This document shows positions 7,670 through 16,384 of a DNA stretch of 64,000 bases, one piece after another. The stretch spans positions 124,001 through 188,000 of the forward strand of contig CAJTKA010000001.1 of assembly GCA_910576815.1 (NCBI GenBank), read 5' to 3'. A program made the translations under genes and the position numbers. This DNA comes from an uncultured Lachnospiraceae bacterium (GTDB lineage Bacteria > Bacillota > Clostridia > Lachnospirales > Lachnospiraceae). Position 1 is the first letter of the stretch; each line of letters starts with the position of its first letter. Below the pieces are notes generated by a model. It was not told where the DNA came from and did not search any database. It saw only the letters and a program-made list of their open reading frames with translations.

Positions 7670-8296
7670 TCAGCGGTTTTCAAAATCCTCCACAAACTGC
7701 GTAATCAGCTTTACGGTCCCGTCAATACCGAGCACGCTGCTGTTGATGGAAATATCGTAGCTGTCAGAACGCCCCCATTTCTTGGAAGAATAATAATTGT
7801 AATAACTCTGTCGCTGCTTATCCTTCTTGTTCATCATATCAAGCGCCTTCTGCTCCGAGGTAACATCCGCGAAACGCTCCATGATCCGCTTCACCTTGCA
7901 CGCCTGATCGCCATGAATAAAGATATGCAGACAGTTCTGATAATCATGCAGCGCATAATCCGCACAGCGGCCGACGATCACACAGGGCCCCTCTCCCGCA
8001 ATCTTCTTGATCGTGTCAAACTGCGCCAGAAAAACCTTATGGCTGATGGGCATATCCACGAACGAAGAAGAATTGTAGCCAAACGAATAGGTGTCCATCA
8101 CCAGGTTGTAAAGAAAGGAATTGGTGGGTCTCTCATCGTGATTCTGTATCATTTCCTCACAGAAGCCGCTCTCCTTTGCTGCCCTCGTCAACAGATCCTT
8201 ATCATAAAAGGGAATCCCAAAATGCTCTGCGACCTTCTTTCCGATTTCCCGGCCTCCGGAACCAAACTGACGTCCGATCGTAACGATTGTATTCAT
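7670..8296 (-). CDS. Cytidylate kinase-like family protein
   Basis: A 208-residue P-loop protein of the cytidylate-kinase-like (AAA_26) family. The N-terminus ITIGRQFGSGGREIGKKVAEH holds the Walker A-like GSGGREIG loop (about 12-19), and the rest is helical with VIVGRCADYAL in the middle. It is not the canonical Cmk that fuses with RpsA; members are widespread in Clostridia and their substrate is unknown. ATG 8296 has a strong GGGGAGG. It stands alone, with its own promoter. Confidence 0.8.
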   Translation of the reverse strand: MNTIVTIGRQFGSGGREIGKKVAEHFGIPFYDKDLLTRAAKESGFCEEMIQNHDERPTNSFLYNLVMDTYSFGYNSSSFVDMPISHKVFLAQFDTIKKIAGEGPCVIVGRCADYALHDYQNCLHIFIHGDQACKVKRIMERFADVTSEQKALDMMNKKDKQRQSYYNYYSSKKWGRSDSYDISINSSVLGIDGTVKLITQFVEDFENR

Positions 8297-8341
8297 AAAA
8301 ACCTCCCCTTTCTGCTCTAAATAGATTCGTTACTCTTATTA

Positions 8342-8370
8342 TATATAATATGCACAAATTGTGCAAGCAA
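8342..8370 (-). promoter_or_regulatory. Promoter with embedded palindromic operator
   Basis: On the minus strand -35 TTGCTT (8365-8370) and -10 TATATA (8342-8347) are 17 bases apart. The spacer contains the perfect palindrome TGCACAAATTGTGCA (8351-8365), a position where a repressor would block the promoter. It would drive the kinase-like gene at 8296. Confidence 0.55.
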
Positions 8371-8398
8371 AATCGCATTTTCACTGTACTAAATGCGC

Positions 8399-8432
8399 AA
8401 AGAAAGAGCCGTACAGTCAAACTGCACAGCTC
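8399..8432 (-). terminator. Terminator after cstA
   Basis: On the minus strand GAGCTGTGCAG and CTGTACGGCTC pair with a few mismatches across TTTGA, followed by TTTCTTTG. It lies about 35 bases past the cstA stop. Confidence 0.6.
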
Positions 8433-8467
8433 ATTTCTCATTTATTCCGATTCATTTTTCAACACTC

Positions 8468-10183
8468 TTATGCCGCTTTCTTCTTACCGGAAAGAATCTG
8501 GATTCCCTCGATCACAAGGATCACTGCCAGTACGATCAACAGCACCGCCAAAATGGACTGTGCATAAGGACCCCAGTCTGCGCCGCCTGCCATAATCATG
8601 CCAACCTGATTCTTTACGGTCACGCACAGAGAGCAGATGGTCACTATGATCATGAACGCCATGGGCAAAAGGAACATCTTGTTGTTCTTACCCACATTCT
8701 TCAGCCAGGTAGCGACTGCCAGAAGGCCGATGCCCGCAAGCAGCTGGTTCGCCGCGCCAAACAGGCCCCAAATCTTGGAGTAACCCGTCATGCCCAACGC
8801 AATGCCGAGGATCACGGTGATAATAGTCGCCACATAAGGATTCACCAACGTCTTCTTCCAGCCTTCCTTAATATCATCCACGGTCTGTCCGGGCTCTAAG
8901 AAGAACTCCTGGAACATGAAGCGCGCCAGACGGGTCGCCGTATCCAGAGAAGTCAAGCAGAATGCCGAATAGGTAAGCACCAGCAGCGTATTCAGCACTG
9001 CTACAACGCCCTCGGAAGCAATGCCCGCATACATCTGAGAGATACCGCCTGCAAAGATTGCCGTTGCGCCTGCGGTGATGCCGTTCTTGTACGCAAAGTT
9101 GATGGCGCAGACCGTGATCACTGCCAGCACACACTCAAGAAGCATGCCGCCGTAAGCAATGGGCTTGGCGTCTGTCTCTTTATCGAGCTGCTTGGAGGTG
9201 GTTCCCGAAGATACCAATGAGTGGAAACCGGAAATCGCGCCGCAGGCAACCGTGGTAAAGAGCACCGGGAACAGGAACTGTGTGCCGTTGCCGTTGTCTA
9301 CTGCAAAGCCGTTGAAGGCCGCCAGACCGTCACCGCCGCCCATGCCTGCATGGGAAATGATAACGCCCACCAACGCCACCGCCAGCATCGCATAAAGCAG
9401 GAAAGAACTCAGATAGTCACGGGGCTGCAAGAGGATCCACACCGGCGTCACCGATGCTACCGCAATATAAATACCCACAATGATCATCCATGTCTTGGTA
9501 GTCAGATAAATCGGGTGGAAATTCATACCGATCGCCATACAGATCGCAATTGCAACCACACCAAGGATGGTGGAAACCGCCATCGATGCGTTGCGGCGGT
9601 ATACCATGAAACCGAACGCGATCGCGATCATAATAAACAGCAGGGATACCATCGCGACAGATGCGTTTGTCGCAGAAGCTGCTTTATCGATCGCACCTGC
9701 ATCGTCCACCACTGCGCCAAAGGTGCTGGCCACGATGGATGCGAAGGCCGCAACCACCAAAAGCAGTGTCAGATACGCAAATGTGGTAAACAGCATTTTG
9801 GATTTCTTACCCATATTGGTAGAGATGATCTCACCGATGGACTGTCCTTTGTGGCGGATGGATGCGAACAGCGCGCCAAAATCGTGAACGCCGCCGAAGA
9901 AAATACCGCCGACCAGGATCCAAAGGACAACGGGAACCCAGCCAAACATCGCCGCACCGATCGGTCCGGTGATCGGTCCTGCTCCCGCAATGGAGGAGAA
10001 GTGATGGCCCATCAGCACAGGCGCCTTGGCCGGTACATAGTCAACACCGTCTTCCATCTCATGAGCGGGCGTAGCCTTCTTGCTGTCGCCGACGCCCCAT
10101 TGTTTGCACAGCCACCCGCCGTAAAATATGTAACCCAAAACGAGTACTGCGATACAGATGATTAACAGTAACAATGAATTCAT
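8468..10183 (-). CDS. cstA: CstA-family carbon starvation transporter
   Basis: CstA proteins are multi-pass transporters for peptides or pyruvate, induced on carbon limitation. The 571-residue protein has about 16 membrane segments and the family core with the Asn/Pro-rich PVLMGHHFSSIAGAGPITGP segment near residues 55-75. It is the short form common in Firmicutes, lacking the C-terminal part of the roughly 700-residue E. coli protein. ATG 10183 follows AAGGAGGG. It lies 18 bases after the gene at 10202-10714 and is surely co-transcribed with it. Confidence 0.93.
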   Translation of the reverse strand: MNSLLLLIICIAVLVLGYIFYGGWLCKQWGVGDSKKATPAHEMEDGVDYVPAKAPVLMGHHFSSIAGAGPITGPIGAAMFGWVPVVLWILVGGIFFGGVHDFGALFASIRHKGQSIGEIISTNMGKKSKMLFTTFAYLTLLLVVAAFASIVASTFGAVVDDAGAIDKAASATNASVAMVSLLFIMIAIAFGFMVYRRNASMAVSTILGVVAIAICMAIGMNFHPIYLTTKTWMIIVGIYIAVASVTPVWILLQPRDYLSSFLLYAMLAVALVGVIISHAGMGGGDGLAAFNGFAVDNGNGTQFLFPVLFTTVACGAISGFHSLVSSGTTSKQLDKETDAKPIAYGGMLLECVLAVITVCAINFAYKNGITAGATAIFAGGISQMYAGIASEGVVAVLNTLLVLTYSAFCLTSLDTATRLARFMFQEFFLEPGQTVDDIKEGWKKTLVNPYVATIITVILGIALGMTGYSKIWGLFGAANQLLAGIGLLAVATWLKNVGKNNKMFLLPMAFMIIVTICSLCVTVKNQVGMIMAGGADWGPYAQSILAVLLIVLAVILVIEGIQILSGKKKAA

Positions 10184-10201
10184 ACAAATACTCCCTCCTT
10201 C

Positions 10202-10714
10202 TTATTTTTTGGTATATAATACCTTTTTCAAAATTTTCGCCGTCGTGCGGCCGGCGCGGTTGCTTATGATACGGTCAGTATCCCTGATGACCGCCGCCAT
10301 GTGAAAATCCATCCAGCCGTGCAGTGAAAAATGAAAACTTTTGTAAATGTGACACTTTTTTAAGGCCTTTGCCGCCTCCTCATCGCAGATATCACAAACG
10401 ATAATGGGGGTGATATATGAATACATATGTCCCGGCCCGATGTTAAGACGGGACATGCCGTCCTCAAAGGCTTCTTTCCTGCACTGCTCAAATACTTCCA
10501 AAGTCAGATGCGAAACGTCAAAAAGATAGATAAATTCCTCACTGTCCGCAGCCCAGAGCGATACCTTTTTGGAGACCATGTACTTCTCGGCATGTTCATA
10601 ATATTCACAAAGAGCCCGCAAAGGCTCTCTGGAAGTCTCATAATCCGTGATGTCATAGTAAGCCTGATAGCTTTTCAATAAAATATCTATGATTTCTTTT
10701 CTTGAATCTTTCAT
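10202..10714 (-). CDS. Unrecognised 170-residue protein encoded with CstA
   Basis: I do not recognise this soluble 170-residue protein. It has an N-terminal helical part (residues 1-60), a middle part SEEFIYLFDVSHLTLEVFEQC that looks like an alpha/beta fold, and an unusual pair of cysteine-containing motifs VCDICDEE (about 106-113) and KKCHIYKSF. No membrane segment is seen. The only clue is position: it is first in a two-gene operon with cstA. E. coli CstA is encoded with the small YbdD, which is unrelated in size; a regulatory or accessory role is speculation. Confidence 0.75.
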   Translation of the reverse strand: MKDSRKEIIDILLKSYQAYYDITDYETSREPLRALCEYYEHAEKYMVSKKVSLWAADSEEFIYLFDVSHLTLEVFEQCRKEAFEDGMSRLNIGPGHMYSYITPIIVCDICDEEAAKALKKCHIYKSFHFSLHGWMDFHMAAVIRDTDRIISNRAGRTTAKILKKVLYTKK

Positions 10715-10747
10715 ATTCCCTCAGTTTTTCCAAATCCCATACTATAT

Positions 10748-10776
10748 ATAGTATCATCTTATCCTTTTATTTACAA
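10748..10776 (-). promoter_or_regulatory. Candidate promoter of the cstA operon
   Basis: On the minus strand -35 TTGTAA (10771-10776) and -10 TACTAT (10748-10753) are 17 bases apart. The -10 lies inside a 16-base perfect palindrome ATACTATATATAGTAT (10739-10754), which could be an operator or just AT-rich promoter sequence. Confidence 0.45.
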
Positions 10777-10819
10777 GATATTTTATTTTGCCCCAGACAG
10801 ACCGTTTCAGCGCATCCCT

Positions 10820-11728
10820 TTAGAGGATTTCCAGCAGATGCTCAAAATACGCAGGCAAGGGTGCCTCCACCTCTACATATGCCCCGCTCCCCGGATGGAG
10901 AAAGCCCAGCTTATGCGCATGCAATGTTTGTCCTTCCAGATAAAAAGGCGTCTTTCTCGCCCCGTAGACCTCATCTCCCAGCAAAGGATGGCCGATGGAA
11001 GTCATATGAACCCTGATCTGGTGCGTGCGTCCTGTTTCCAAGCGGCATTCTATATAAGTGTAGTCTCGAAATCTTTTTAATACCTGATAGTGTGTGACGG
11101 CCGCCTTTCCATTCTTTTCATTGACCGCCATCCGCTTCCTGTCGCGTTCATCTCTGCCGATGGGTGCGTCTACCGTGCCCTCCTCATCCTCTAAAACACC
11201 ATGCACGATTGCACGATAGGTGCGATTGAGGGAATGTTCTTTGAGCTGGGCCGCAATTTTCCTGTGCGCCTGATCGTTCTTACAAACGATCAAAGATCCT
11301 GTGGTGTCCCTGTCGATACGGTGAACAATACCAGGTCGCAGGACCCCATTGATGCCCGAAAGCTGCCCTTTACAATGCCAGAGCACCGCATTTACCAGCG
11401 TACCGTTCAAGTGTCCGGGCGCAGGATGCACCACCATGCCCTTTGGCTTATCCACCACCAGCACATCCTCATCTTCATAAAGAACGGACAGCGGGATATC
11501 CTCCGCCGCGACCTCGGGTTCCACCGCCTCCGGAATCAAAAAAGAGACCTCGTCGTCGACCCTCAGCCGATAGCCGGCTTTTGCTGGTTTTTCATTGACG
11601 GATACCTGTCCGTCTCTAATGCACTTTTGAATATAGGAGCGGGAAAGCCCGGAAACTGCAGCCACCAGCCATACATCAAGCCGCTCCTCGTCCTCTCCCA
11701 CCCCGATCTGATAGCTAAATTGGTTCAT
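10820..11728 (-). CDS. RluA/RluD-family 23S rRNA pseudouridine synthase
   Basis: A 302-residue enzyme that converts uridines to pseudouridine in RNA. It has an N-terminal S4 RNA-binding domain (about 15-65) and the catalytic domain with GIVHRIDRDTTG, where the aspartate is the nucleophile. RluD-type specificity is likely from the S4 domain but is not certain. The start is ATG 11728, after GGGGGA; a TTG at 11740 is also in frame. It follows lspA by 41 bases, the usual lspA–rluD order of Firmicutes. Confidence 0.92.
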   Translation of the reverse strand: MNQFSYQIGVGEDEERLDVWLVAAVSGLSRSYIQKCIRDGQVSVNEKPAKAGYRLRVDDEVSFLIPEAVEPEVAAEDIPLSVLYEDEDVLVVDKPKGMVVHPAPGHLNGTLVNAVLWHCKGQLSGINGVLRPGIVHRIDRDTTGSLIVCKNDQAHRKIAAQLKEHSLNRTYRAIVHGVLEDEEGTVDAPIGRDERDRKRMAVNEKNGKAAVTHYQVLKRFRDYTYIECRLETGRTHQIRVHMTSIGHPLLGDEVYGARKTPFYLEGQTLHAHKLGFLHPGSGAYVEVEAPLPAYFEHLLEIL

Positions 11729-11769
11729 CTGATCCCCCAACTGCAGAGAATACTTCTTTCCAAGCGTTG

Positions 11770-12297
11770 TTATTTGAGTTCCCGATATCGTTTCTGCTTA
11801 AAGCTGATAAAGCTCAGATCCTTCTCCCGATAGACAAACAGGAGCAGAAAAATCAGTATTACCGCAGAGACTGTCGCATAGATGTCTGCCACATTGAAAA
11901 TCGGGAAATTGATCCGCACAAAATAGATAAAGTCTACCACGTAATCATAGCGCACACGATCAATCATATTGCCGATACAGCCCGCAACGATCAGACTAAG
12001 TAAAAAATGCAGGATCGTATATTTCTTATGGTCAGGCACCTTTAAGAGCACATAATTCGCTACGCACAAAATGACCACAGCCACAAAGACAAAAAACACT
12101 TTCTGGTTCGGGAGCATGCCAAAGGCCGCGCCCTGATTCTCCAGATAATTCAGCTCCAAAATCCCGTTGATCAGATTATAAGCCGGTTTATCTTTCAAAT
12201 AGATCACCGCCTGTCTTTTAGTATATTGATCAAAAATGATCAGGGCCGTGATCATCAACATATCAAGCAAGAGAAACAGTTTTTTCTTTAGGCTCAT
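11770..12297 (-). CDS. lspA: Lipoprotein signal peptidase II
   Basis: LspA cleaves signal peptides of prolipoproteins at the membrane. The 175-residue protein has four membrane segments and both catalytic aspartates: D-containing segment GNMIDRVRYDYVVDFIYF and the following NFPIFNVADIYA. The start overlaps the aroB stop by four bases (ATGA), so translation is coupled. At least one lipoprotein candidate, the D,D-carboxypeptidase at 16957, is in this window. Confidence 0.96.
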   Translation of the reverse strand: MSLKKKLFLLLDMLMITALIIFDQYTKRQAVIYLKDKPAYNLINGILELNYLENQGAAFGMLPNQKVFFVFVAVVILCVANYVLLKVPDHKKYTILHFLLSLIVAGCIGNMIDRVRYDYVVDFIYFVRINFPIFNVADIYATVSAVILIFLLLFVYREKDLSFISFKQKRYRELK

Positions 12298-13403
12298 TGT
12301 TTTGCATCCTCATCCGTAAACAGGATCTCTCCTATCGCCGCAAGGAGCTCCTCGTCGGTAACGCTCCTGTCGATCACTGCTTTGCCGACTTTCTTTAAGA
12401 GTACAAATTTGATCTGTCCGCCATCCATCTTTTTGTCCGACTTGGTCAATGAAAGAATCTCCTGCGGATCGATATCCTCTATGCTGATCGGCAGGTTGAA
12501 CGGCACGAACATATCCCGCACCTCGTAATATTCTTCCATGGAAAGATTTCCGCGCTTCCAGGAGATAAACGCCGCCGCTACCATGCCAAGAGCGATACAT
12601 TCCCCGTGCATCAGCGCAAAATTCCTAGCCTTTTCAATGGCGTGGCCAATCGTATGTCCAAAATTCAAGAGCGCCCTGTCGCCTTTCTCAGTGGGATCCT
12701 TTTCCACCACCAGCTTCTTAATCCCGCAGCTTCGTTCCACCATTTCCATAAGCGTACCCATATCCCGGTCATGAATCTCATACATATGATCGAGGAGCCA
12801 CTCATAATACAAGGCATCCTTGATCAGTCCATGCTTCATCACCTCGGCAAAGCCCGCATAAAACTGCCTGTCGTCCAGTTCCTTTAAGGCGCCGACATTC
12901 ATATAAACCAGCCTGGGCATGTTAAAAGCGCCTACCATATTTTTGTAACCGTCAAAATCCACGCCTGTCTTACCGCCAATGCTGCTGTCCGACTGTGCGA
13001 TCAGCGTGGTGGGAATTTGTACAAAATCCACGCCCCGCAGGTAGGTCGCCGCCGCAAAACCCGTGATATCGCCCACCACGCCACCGCCGAGGGCAATGAG
13101 AAGATCCTTTCTGTCAAATTTCTCCTCGATCAGATGCCGATAGATTTCCCGCACCGTATCCAGGGTCTTACTCTCCTCCCCGGCAGGAAAGGCGTGCACG
13201 ATCAACTTTTTACAATGCACTGTAAGCAGAGACGATACTTCGTCTGCAAAAAGGCGTTCCGTATTGGTATCACATATGATAGCGAGTTTTCGCTCCTCAA
13301 TCCCCAAATCGGCAAGCTCATCCGCAAGGAGCGCAAAATCTTCCGTAAATACAATGTCATAACAGGGTTTCTTCTCATAGTTGATTGTCATTCGATTCGC
13401 CAT
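12294..13403 (-). CDS. aroB: 3-dehydroquinate synthase
   Basis: AroB converts DAHP to 3-dehydroquinate in the shikimate pathway, using NAD and a divalent metal. The 369-residue length is normal. The NAD-binding GGGVVGDITGFAAATYLRG (about 105-123), the IPTTLIAQSDSSIGGKTGVD loop and the metal ligands in NFGHTIGHAIE are all present. GGGAGG precedes ATG 13403. It leads an aroB–lspA–rluD operon and follows the sepF terminator. Confidence 0.97.
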   Translation of the reverse strand: MANRMTINYEKKPCYDIVFTEDFALLADELADLGIEERKLAIICDTNTERLFADEVSSLLTVHCKKLIVHAFPAGEESKTLDTVREIYRHLIEEKFDRKDLLIALGGGVVGDITGFAAATYLRGVDFVQIPTTLIAQSDSSIGGKTGVDFDGYKNMVGAFNMPRLVYMNVGALKELDDRQFYAGFAEVMKHGLIKDALYYEWLLDHMYEIHDRDMGTLMEMVERSCGIKKLVVEKDPTEKGDRALLNFGHTIGHAIEKARNFALMHGECIALGMVAAAFISWKRGNLSMEEYYEVRDMFVPFNLPISIEDIDPQEILSLTKSDKKMDGGQIKFVLLKKVGKAVIDRSVTDEELLAAIGEILFTDEDAKQ

Positions 13404-13434
13404 ATTGTTCCTCCCAAAATCGTCATTCGGATGT

Positions 13435-13467
13435 CAAGAAAAATCGAGTGCGTTAGGCACCCGATTT
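13435..13467 (-). terminator. Terminator between sepF and aroB
   Basis: Read on the minus strand, AAATCGGGTGC (13457-13467) pairs with GCACTCGATTT (13441-13451) with one mismatch, followed by TTCTTG. On the plus strand the same stem is followed by CTTTTTTT, so it could work in both directions. Confidence 0.75.
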
Positions 13468-13494
13468 CTTTTTTTCTGAACAAGCAAGGTTTCT

Positions 13495-13986
13495 TTAGAA
13501 GCCGTTGTCAATCGGCACATCAAAAGATCCTGACAGGATATCCTGAAAATCTCCGGAAATATCCACGCTTGCCGGTGTAATAATAAAAATGTAGTGTGAT
13601 ATCTTTTGTAAATTGCCGGAAATCGCAAAGCAGGAACCGGAAGTAAAATCGATGATGCGCTGGGCAATATCAACATCAAGCCCCTCCAGATTCAAGACTA
13701 CCGTCCTGTTAGCCAAAAGCGTTTCTGTGATTTCTCTGGCATCTTCTACGGTGGTGGGTTTGATTACGCAGACTTCCATGCCACCGCCCATTTTTTTTGT
13801 CTGACGAAGCGGCGTCACCTTGGGCGTAAGCTTTCTGACCTTGTCCTCCTCCGCAGCGTCATTCTCCTTTATCGTTGGTTTTCTCGCAGGCATCGGATCT
13901 TCATCATAAAAATCGTCATCGTAGTATCCGTCGTCCTCTTCCTCGCTCAGTTTCATGGCGCTGATAAACTTGTCCATAACACCCAT
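13495..13986 (-). CDS. sepF: SepF, FtsZ-associated cell division protein
   Basis: SepF forms rings that bundle FtsZ and tether it to the membrane. The 163-residue protein has an N-terminal amphipathic helix (MGVMDKFISAMKL), an acidic linker (residues 16-60) and the C-terminal SepF domain with VLNLEGLDVDIAQRIIDF and GSCFAI. The start is ATG 13986, nine bases after GGAGG; an earlier ATG at 13995 lies on the SD itself. It follows yggS, the usual order of Gram-positive division clusters. Confidence 0.95.
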   Translation of the reverse strand: MGVMDKFISAMKLSEEEDDGYYDDDFYDEDPMPARKPTIKENDAAEEDKVRKLTPKVTPLRQTKKMGGGMEVCVIKPTTVEDAREITETLLANRTVVLNLEGLDVDIAQRIIDFTSGSCFAISGNLQKISHYIFIITPASVDISGDFQDILSGSFDVPIDNGF

Positions 13987-14031
13987 CTGTAACATCCTCC
14001 ATACTGAATTTGCTTAACTTTTCTGTAACAT

Positions 14032-14147
14032 ATAAGCAGATTCGAAATGCTTCGCATTTCTCATTCGCGTTGCTCGTCAGAAACCGTTACAGCCAGTCCT
14101 GTGTGCAAGCACACGTTCTGTCTATAACGTTTTCTGACTCTGCTTAT
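14032..14147. repeat. Multibranched palindromic element between yggS and sepF
   Basis: Outer arms ATAAGCAGA (14032-14040) and TCTGCTTAT (14139-14147) enclose a hairpin GAAATGC/GCATTTC (14044-14060) and a 14-base stem (14076-14089 with 14125-14138, one mismatch) capped by GTGTGC/GCACAC (14101-14114). Adjacent stems abut without gaps, giving a three-way junction in either strand. It has no T run and no obvious ORF. It could be a structured leader for sepF or a mobile palindrome. Confidence 0.8.
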
Positions 14148-14165
14148 ACGCGCACGTTATGTATA

Positions 14166-14867
14166 CTAAATACTCCCGTAATTTCTTTCTCCAAAGATGC
14201 CCGTTCCGACTCTGATGTAGGTCGCGCCCTCTGAAATCGCGACTTCGTAGTCCCCGGTCATACCCATCGAAAGTTCCTCCATAAAAACATTATCAATGTT
14301 TTTATGTATTATGTCAACATAAATTTTTTTTATTTTTTCAAAATATGGTCTATTTTCTTCCGCATCCTCTACATATGGTGCTATGGTCATCAAGCCTCTT
14401 ACCCGTATATGCGGCATTTGGGCAATCTCTTTTACCAGTTCCAAAACACTCTCAGGCGTTACTCCAAACTTGCTCTCCTCCCCTGCTACATTGACTTCTA
14501 TCAGGATATTTACCGTCCTTTCGTGCTTCGCCGCCTCCTTCTCGATTTCCTGCACCAGTCGCAGGGAATCGACGCTGTGGATCAAAAAGACCTTATCCAC
14601 GATATATTTTACCTTATTGCGCTGAAGGTGCCCGATCATGTGCCAGCGGATATCTTTCGGCAAAGCTTCGTATTTCTCCACCAACTCCTGTACCTTATTC
14701 TCTCCAAAATCCCGACAGCCACAGGCGTACGCCTCCTCTAAATCAGGCAGCGGCTTCGTTTTACTCACCGCGATCAACTTCACATCCGCTGCCGCCCGCC
14801 CGCTCTTTTCGCAGATCTCCGCTATGCGTTCCCGTACATTCTCCAAATTTCCCTTGATTTCCGACAT
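14166..14867 (-). CDS. yggS: YggS/PLPBP pyridoxal-phosphate homeostasis protein
   Basis: A 233-residue PLP-binding protein of the PROSC/YggS family, with a single alanine-racemase-like barrel and no known catalysis. The PLP lysine is in LIAVSKTKP (K at about residue 36), with HMIGHLQRNK, SVDSLRL and LSMGMTGDYEVAI also typical. The start ATG 14867 follows GAGGG; 21 extra in-frame residues upstream look untranslated. It precedes sepF, a classic pairing (ylmE–ylmF in Bacillus). Confidence 0.95.
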   Translation of the reverse strand: MSEIKGNLENVRERIAEICEKSGRAAADVKLIAVSKTKPLPDLEEAYACGCRDFGENKVQELVEKYEALPKDIRWHMIGHLQRNKVKYIVDKVFLIHSVDSLRLVQEIEKEAAKHERTVNILIEVNVAGEESKFGVTPESVLELVKEIAQMPHIRVRGLMTIAPYVEDAEENRPYFEKIKKIYVDIIHKNIDNVFMEELSMGMTGDYEVAISEGATYIRVGTGIFGERNYGSI

Positions 14868-14889
14868 TTTATTTCCCTCATATTTGCGC

Positions 14890-14932
14890 AGGATGCTAAG
14901 GCATCCTCCTGATTGAACGGTCACGTTCAATC
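14890..14932. repeat. Two back-to-back hairpins before yggS
   Basis: AGGATGC/GCATCCT (14890-14907) is followed three bases later by GATTGAACG/CGTTCAATC (14911-14932). Both are perfect. They fill most of the interval between the adaptor gene's stop (14940) and the yggS SD and lack T runs. Confidence 0.7.
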
Positions 14933-14939
14933 ACTCGAT

Positions 14940-16334
14940 TCACTCGTATATAAATTCATTATCGTTCACCGTCTGTGCATCCAATACAATATAATCATAC
15001 ACATTCAGCCCGTAAACCGTATTGGACTTCACCACGGAATACTCCTCATTCTGATACAATACACTGATCTGCTTGAAATCTGCATACCCTTTATTGATAT
15101 TATAAACACCCTCCAACGTACCGGTCTTGCCGATGGCATATTTCTCTCCCGTCTCCGGCATGACGATGTAACTGTTTCGCCTGAGTACCGTGTTATCCAG
15201 ATAATATTCCGTTTCTGTCTCCTCGTAGATCTCCGTCTCCACAAACTGTGTGGTGGCTGTACCTTCGTCCGTATAGGTCTCAAGCAGTACACCGTCCCCA
15301 CCGTTTACACCGCCTCTTGTCACATAGGCTTTAGGTACGATGAAAAACTCCTTTTTCACGATGGCGGAATTCGGGATCTTTAATCCTTTTTCCTCCTCCA
15401 ATAAAAGTTCTATGTCGATAAACCGCTCTGTACAAAAAGTGATCATGGAATTGGTAAAGGTCAAAGCCACGAAAGTGTCTCCCGCTTCGTTCGTGTAACA
15501 GCTCACCTGTCCCCAGGCCGTATACTGATTTTTTAGAAACCGCACCTCCACATATTCCTTTTCCATAAGATCATCCGCCAGGGCTTTTTCCACCGGAATG
15601 ATGATAGACCAATCCTCCGACATGGAAAGCTTGTACACCGGATCTCCTGCGGCAACCAAACTGTTGTTCACCAAATAATTACGCTCATATGCCTCCTCGT
15701 CAAAAAGTTCCTTCGTCATGTCCTCCAGCGTAAGTTCCTCGTAACCGTCCATGGAATAAAGCACGATTCCGCTCTTTCCGGCATATCGATAGTTGATGAG
15801 CGTTGTGCTCGAGGCGTCGTTTAAGGCATCGGCATTCTCAAGGATATTGTAATTGGCCAGCTTGACTGCCATACTCTCCATATTGTGACGAAAACTGTAT
15901 ACCTCGTCAAAACGTTTCCTGTCAAATCCGTGCATAAAAGCAGTGATATCCGTTTTGAGCGCGGCCAGATCACTGTCCGAGAGAGAATTTTCCCCGTTTG
16001 CGCCAGCTTTGATGTAATCTGACAAGCGTCCTGTTTCGTCCACGGTATAGATCAGATCACCCACTGCTGTACGTTCGCCCTCTCTGGCAAAATAATTGAC
16101 ATATCCGGCATCCTGACCGGTCACGATCTCCTCCTGTCTGAGAGCGATACCCCGATAGATACTGTTAGAAGTCAGAGAGCCTTCCTGTACACTGTAGCGC
16201 ACGACGTGGTCTGTTCTAAAGTACATAAATACACAGATTACCACATAGACCAGGATCACGAAAAAAACCATCATGCCAATGTTTAAGTTAAGAGGTCTTC
16301 TGTATTTTCTGATATTATTACGATTTTCTGCCAC
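14940..16334 (-). CDS. HlyD-like membrane adaptor protein of the sepF locus
   Basis: A 464-residue protein with a single N-terminal membrane anchor (about 17-39) and a long outside part resembling HlyD/RND periplasmic adaptors: a lipoyl-like half (GYVNYFAREGERTAVGDLIY, about 78-97), a helical hairpin (130-180) and a beta-barrel part. No permease or outer channel gene is nearby. It is found next to yggS–sepF and starts with GTG 16334 after AGGAG. A role in envelope assembly is inferred from position only; a true efflux adaptor is the alternative. Confidence 0.75.
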   Translation of the reverse strand: MAENRNNIRKYRRPLNLNIGMMVFFVILVYVVICVFMYFRTDHVVRYSVQEGSLTSNSIYRGIALRQEEIVTGQDAGYVNYFAREGERTAVGDLIYTVDETGRLSDYIKAGANGENSLSDSDLAALKTDITAFMHGFDRKRFDEVYSFRHNMESMAVKLANYNILENADALNDASSTTLINYRYAGKSGIVLYSMDGYEELTLEDMTKELFDEEAYERNYLVNNSLVAAGDPVYKLSMSEDWSIIIPVEKALADDLMEKEYVEVRFLKNQYTAWGQVSCYTNEAGDTFVALTFTNSMITFCTERFIDIELLLEEEKGLKIPNSAIVKKEFFIVPKAYVTRGGVNGGDGVLLETYTDEGTATTQFVETEIYEETETEYYLDNTVLRRNSYIVMPETGEKYAIGKTGTLEGVYNINKGYADFKQISVLYQNEEYSVVKSNTVYGLNVYDYIVLDAQTVNDNEFIYE

Positions 16335-16384
16335 GGTGCGCTCCTAATCATAAATACATTGCTTTTTAAAACAGATTGTTAACA

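Noticed and set aside
9221..10165. A 314-residue plus-strand frame over cstA
   Set aside because: Mirror of a biased membrane-protein coding strand; rich in His, Arg and Cys without domain logic.
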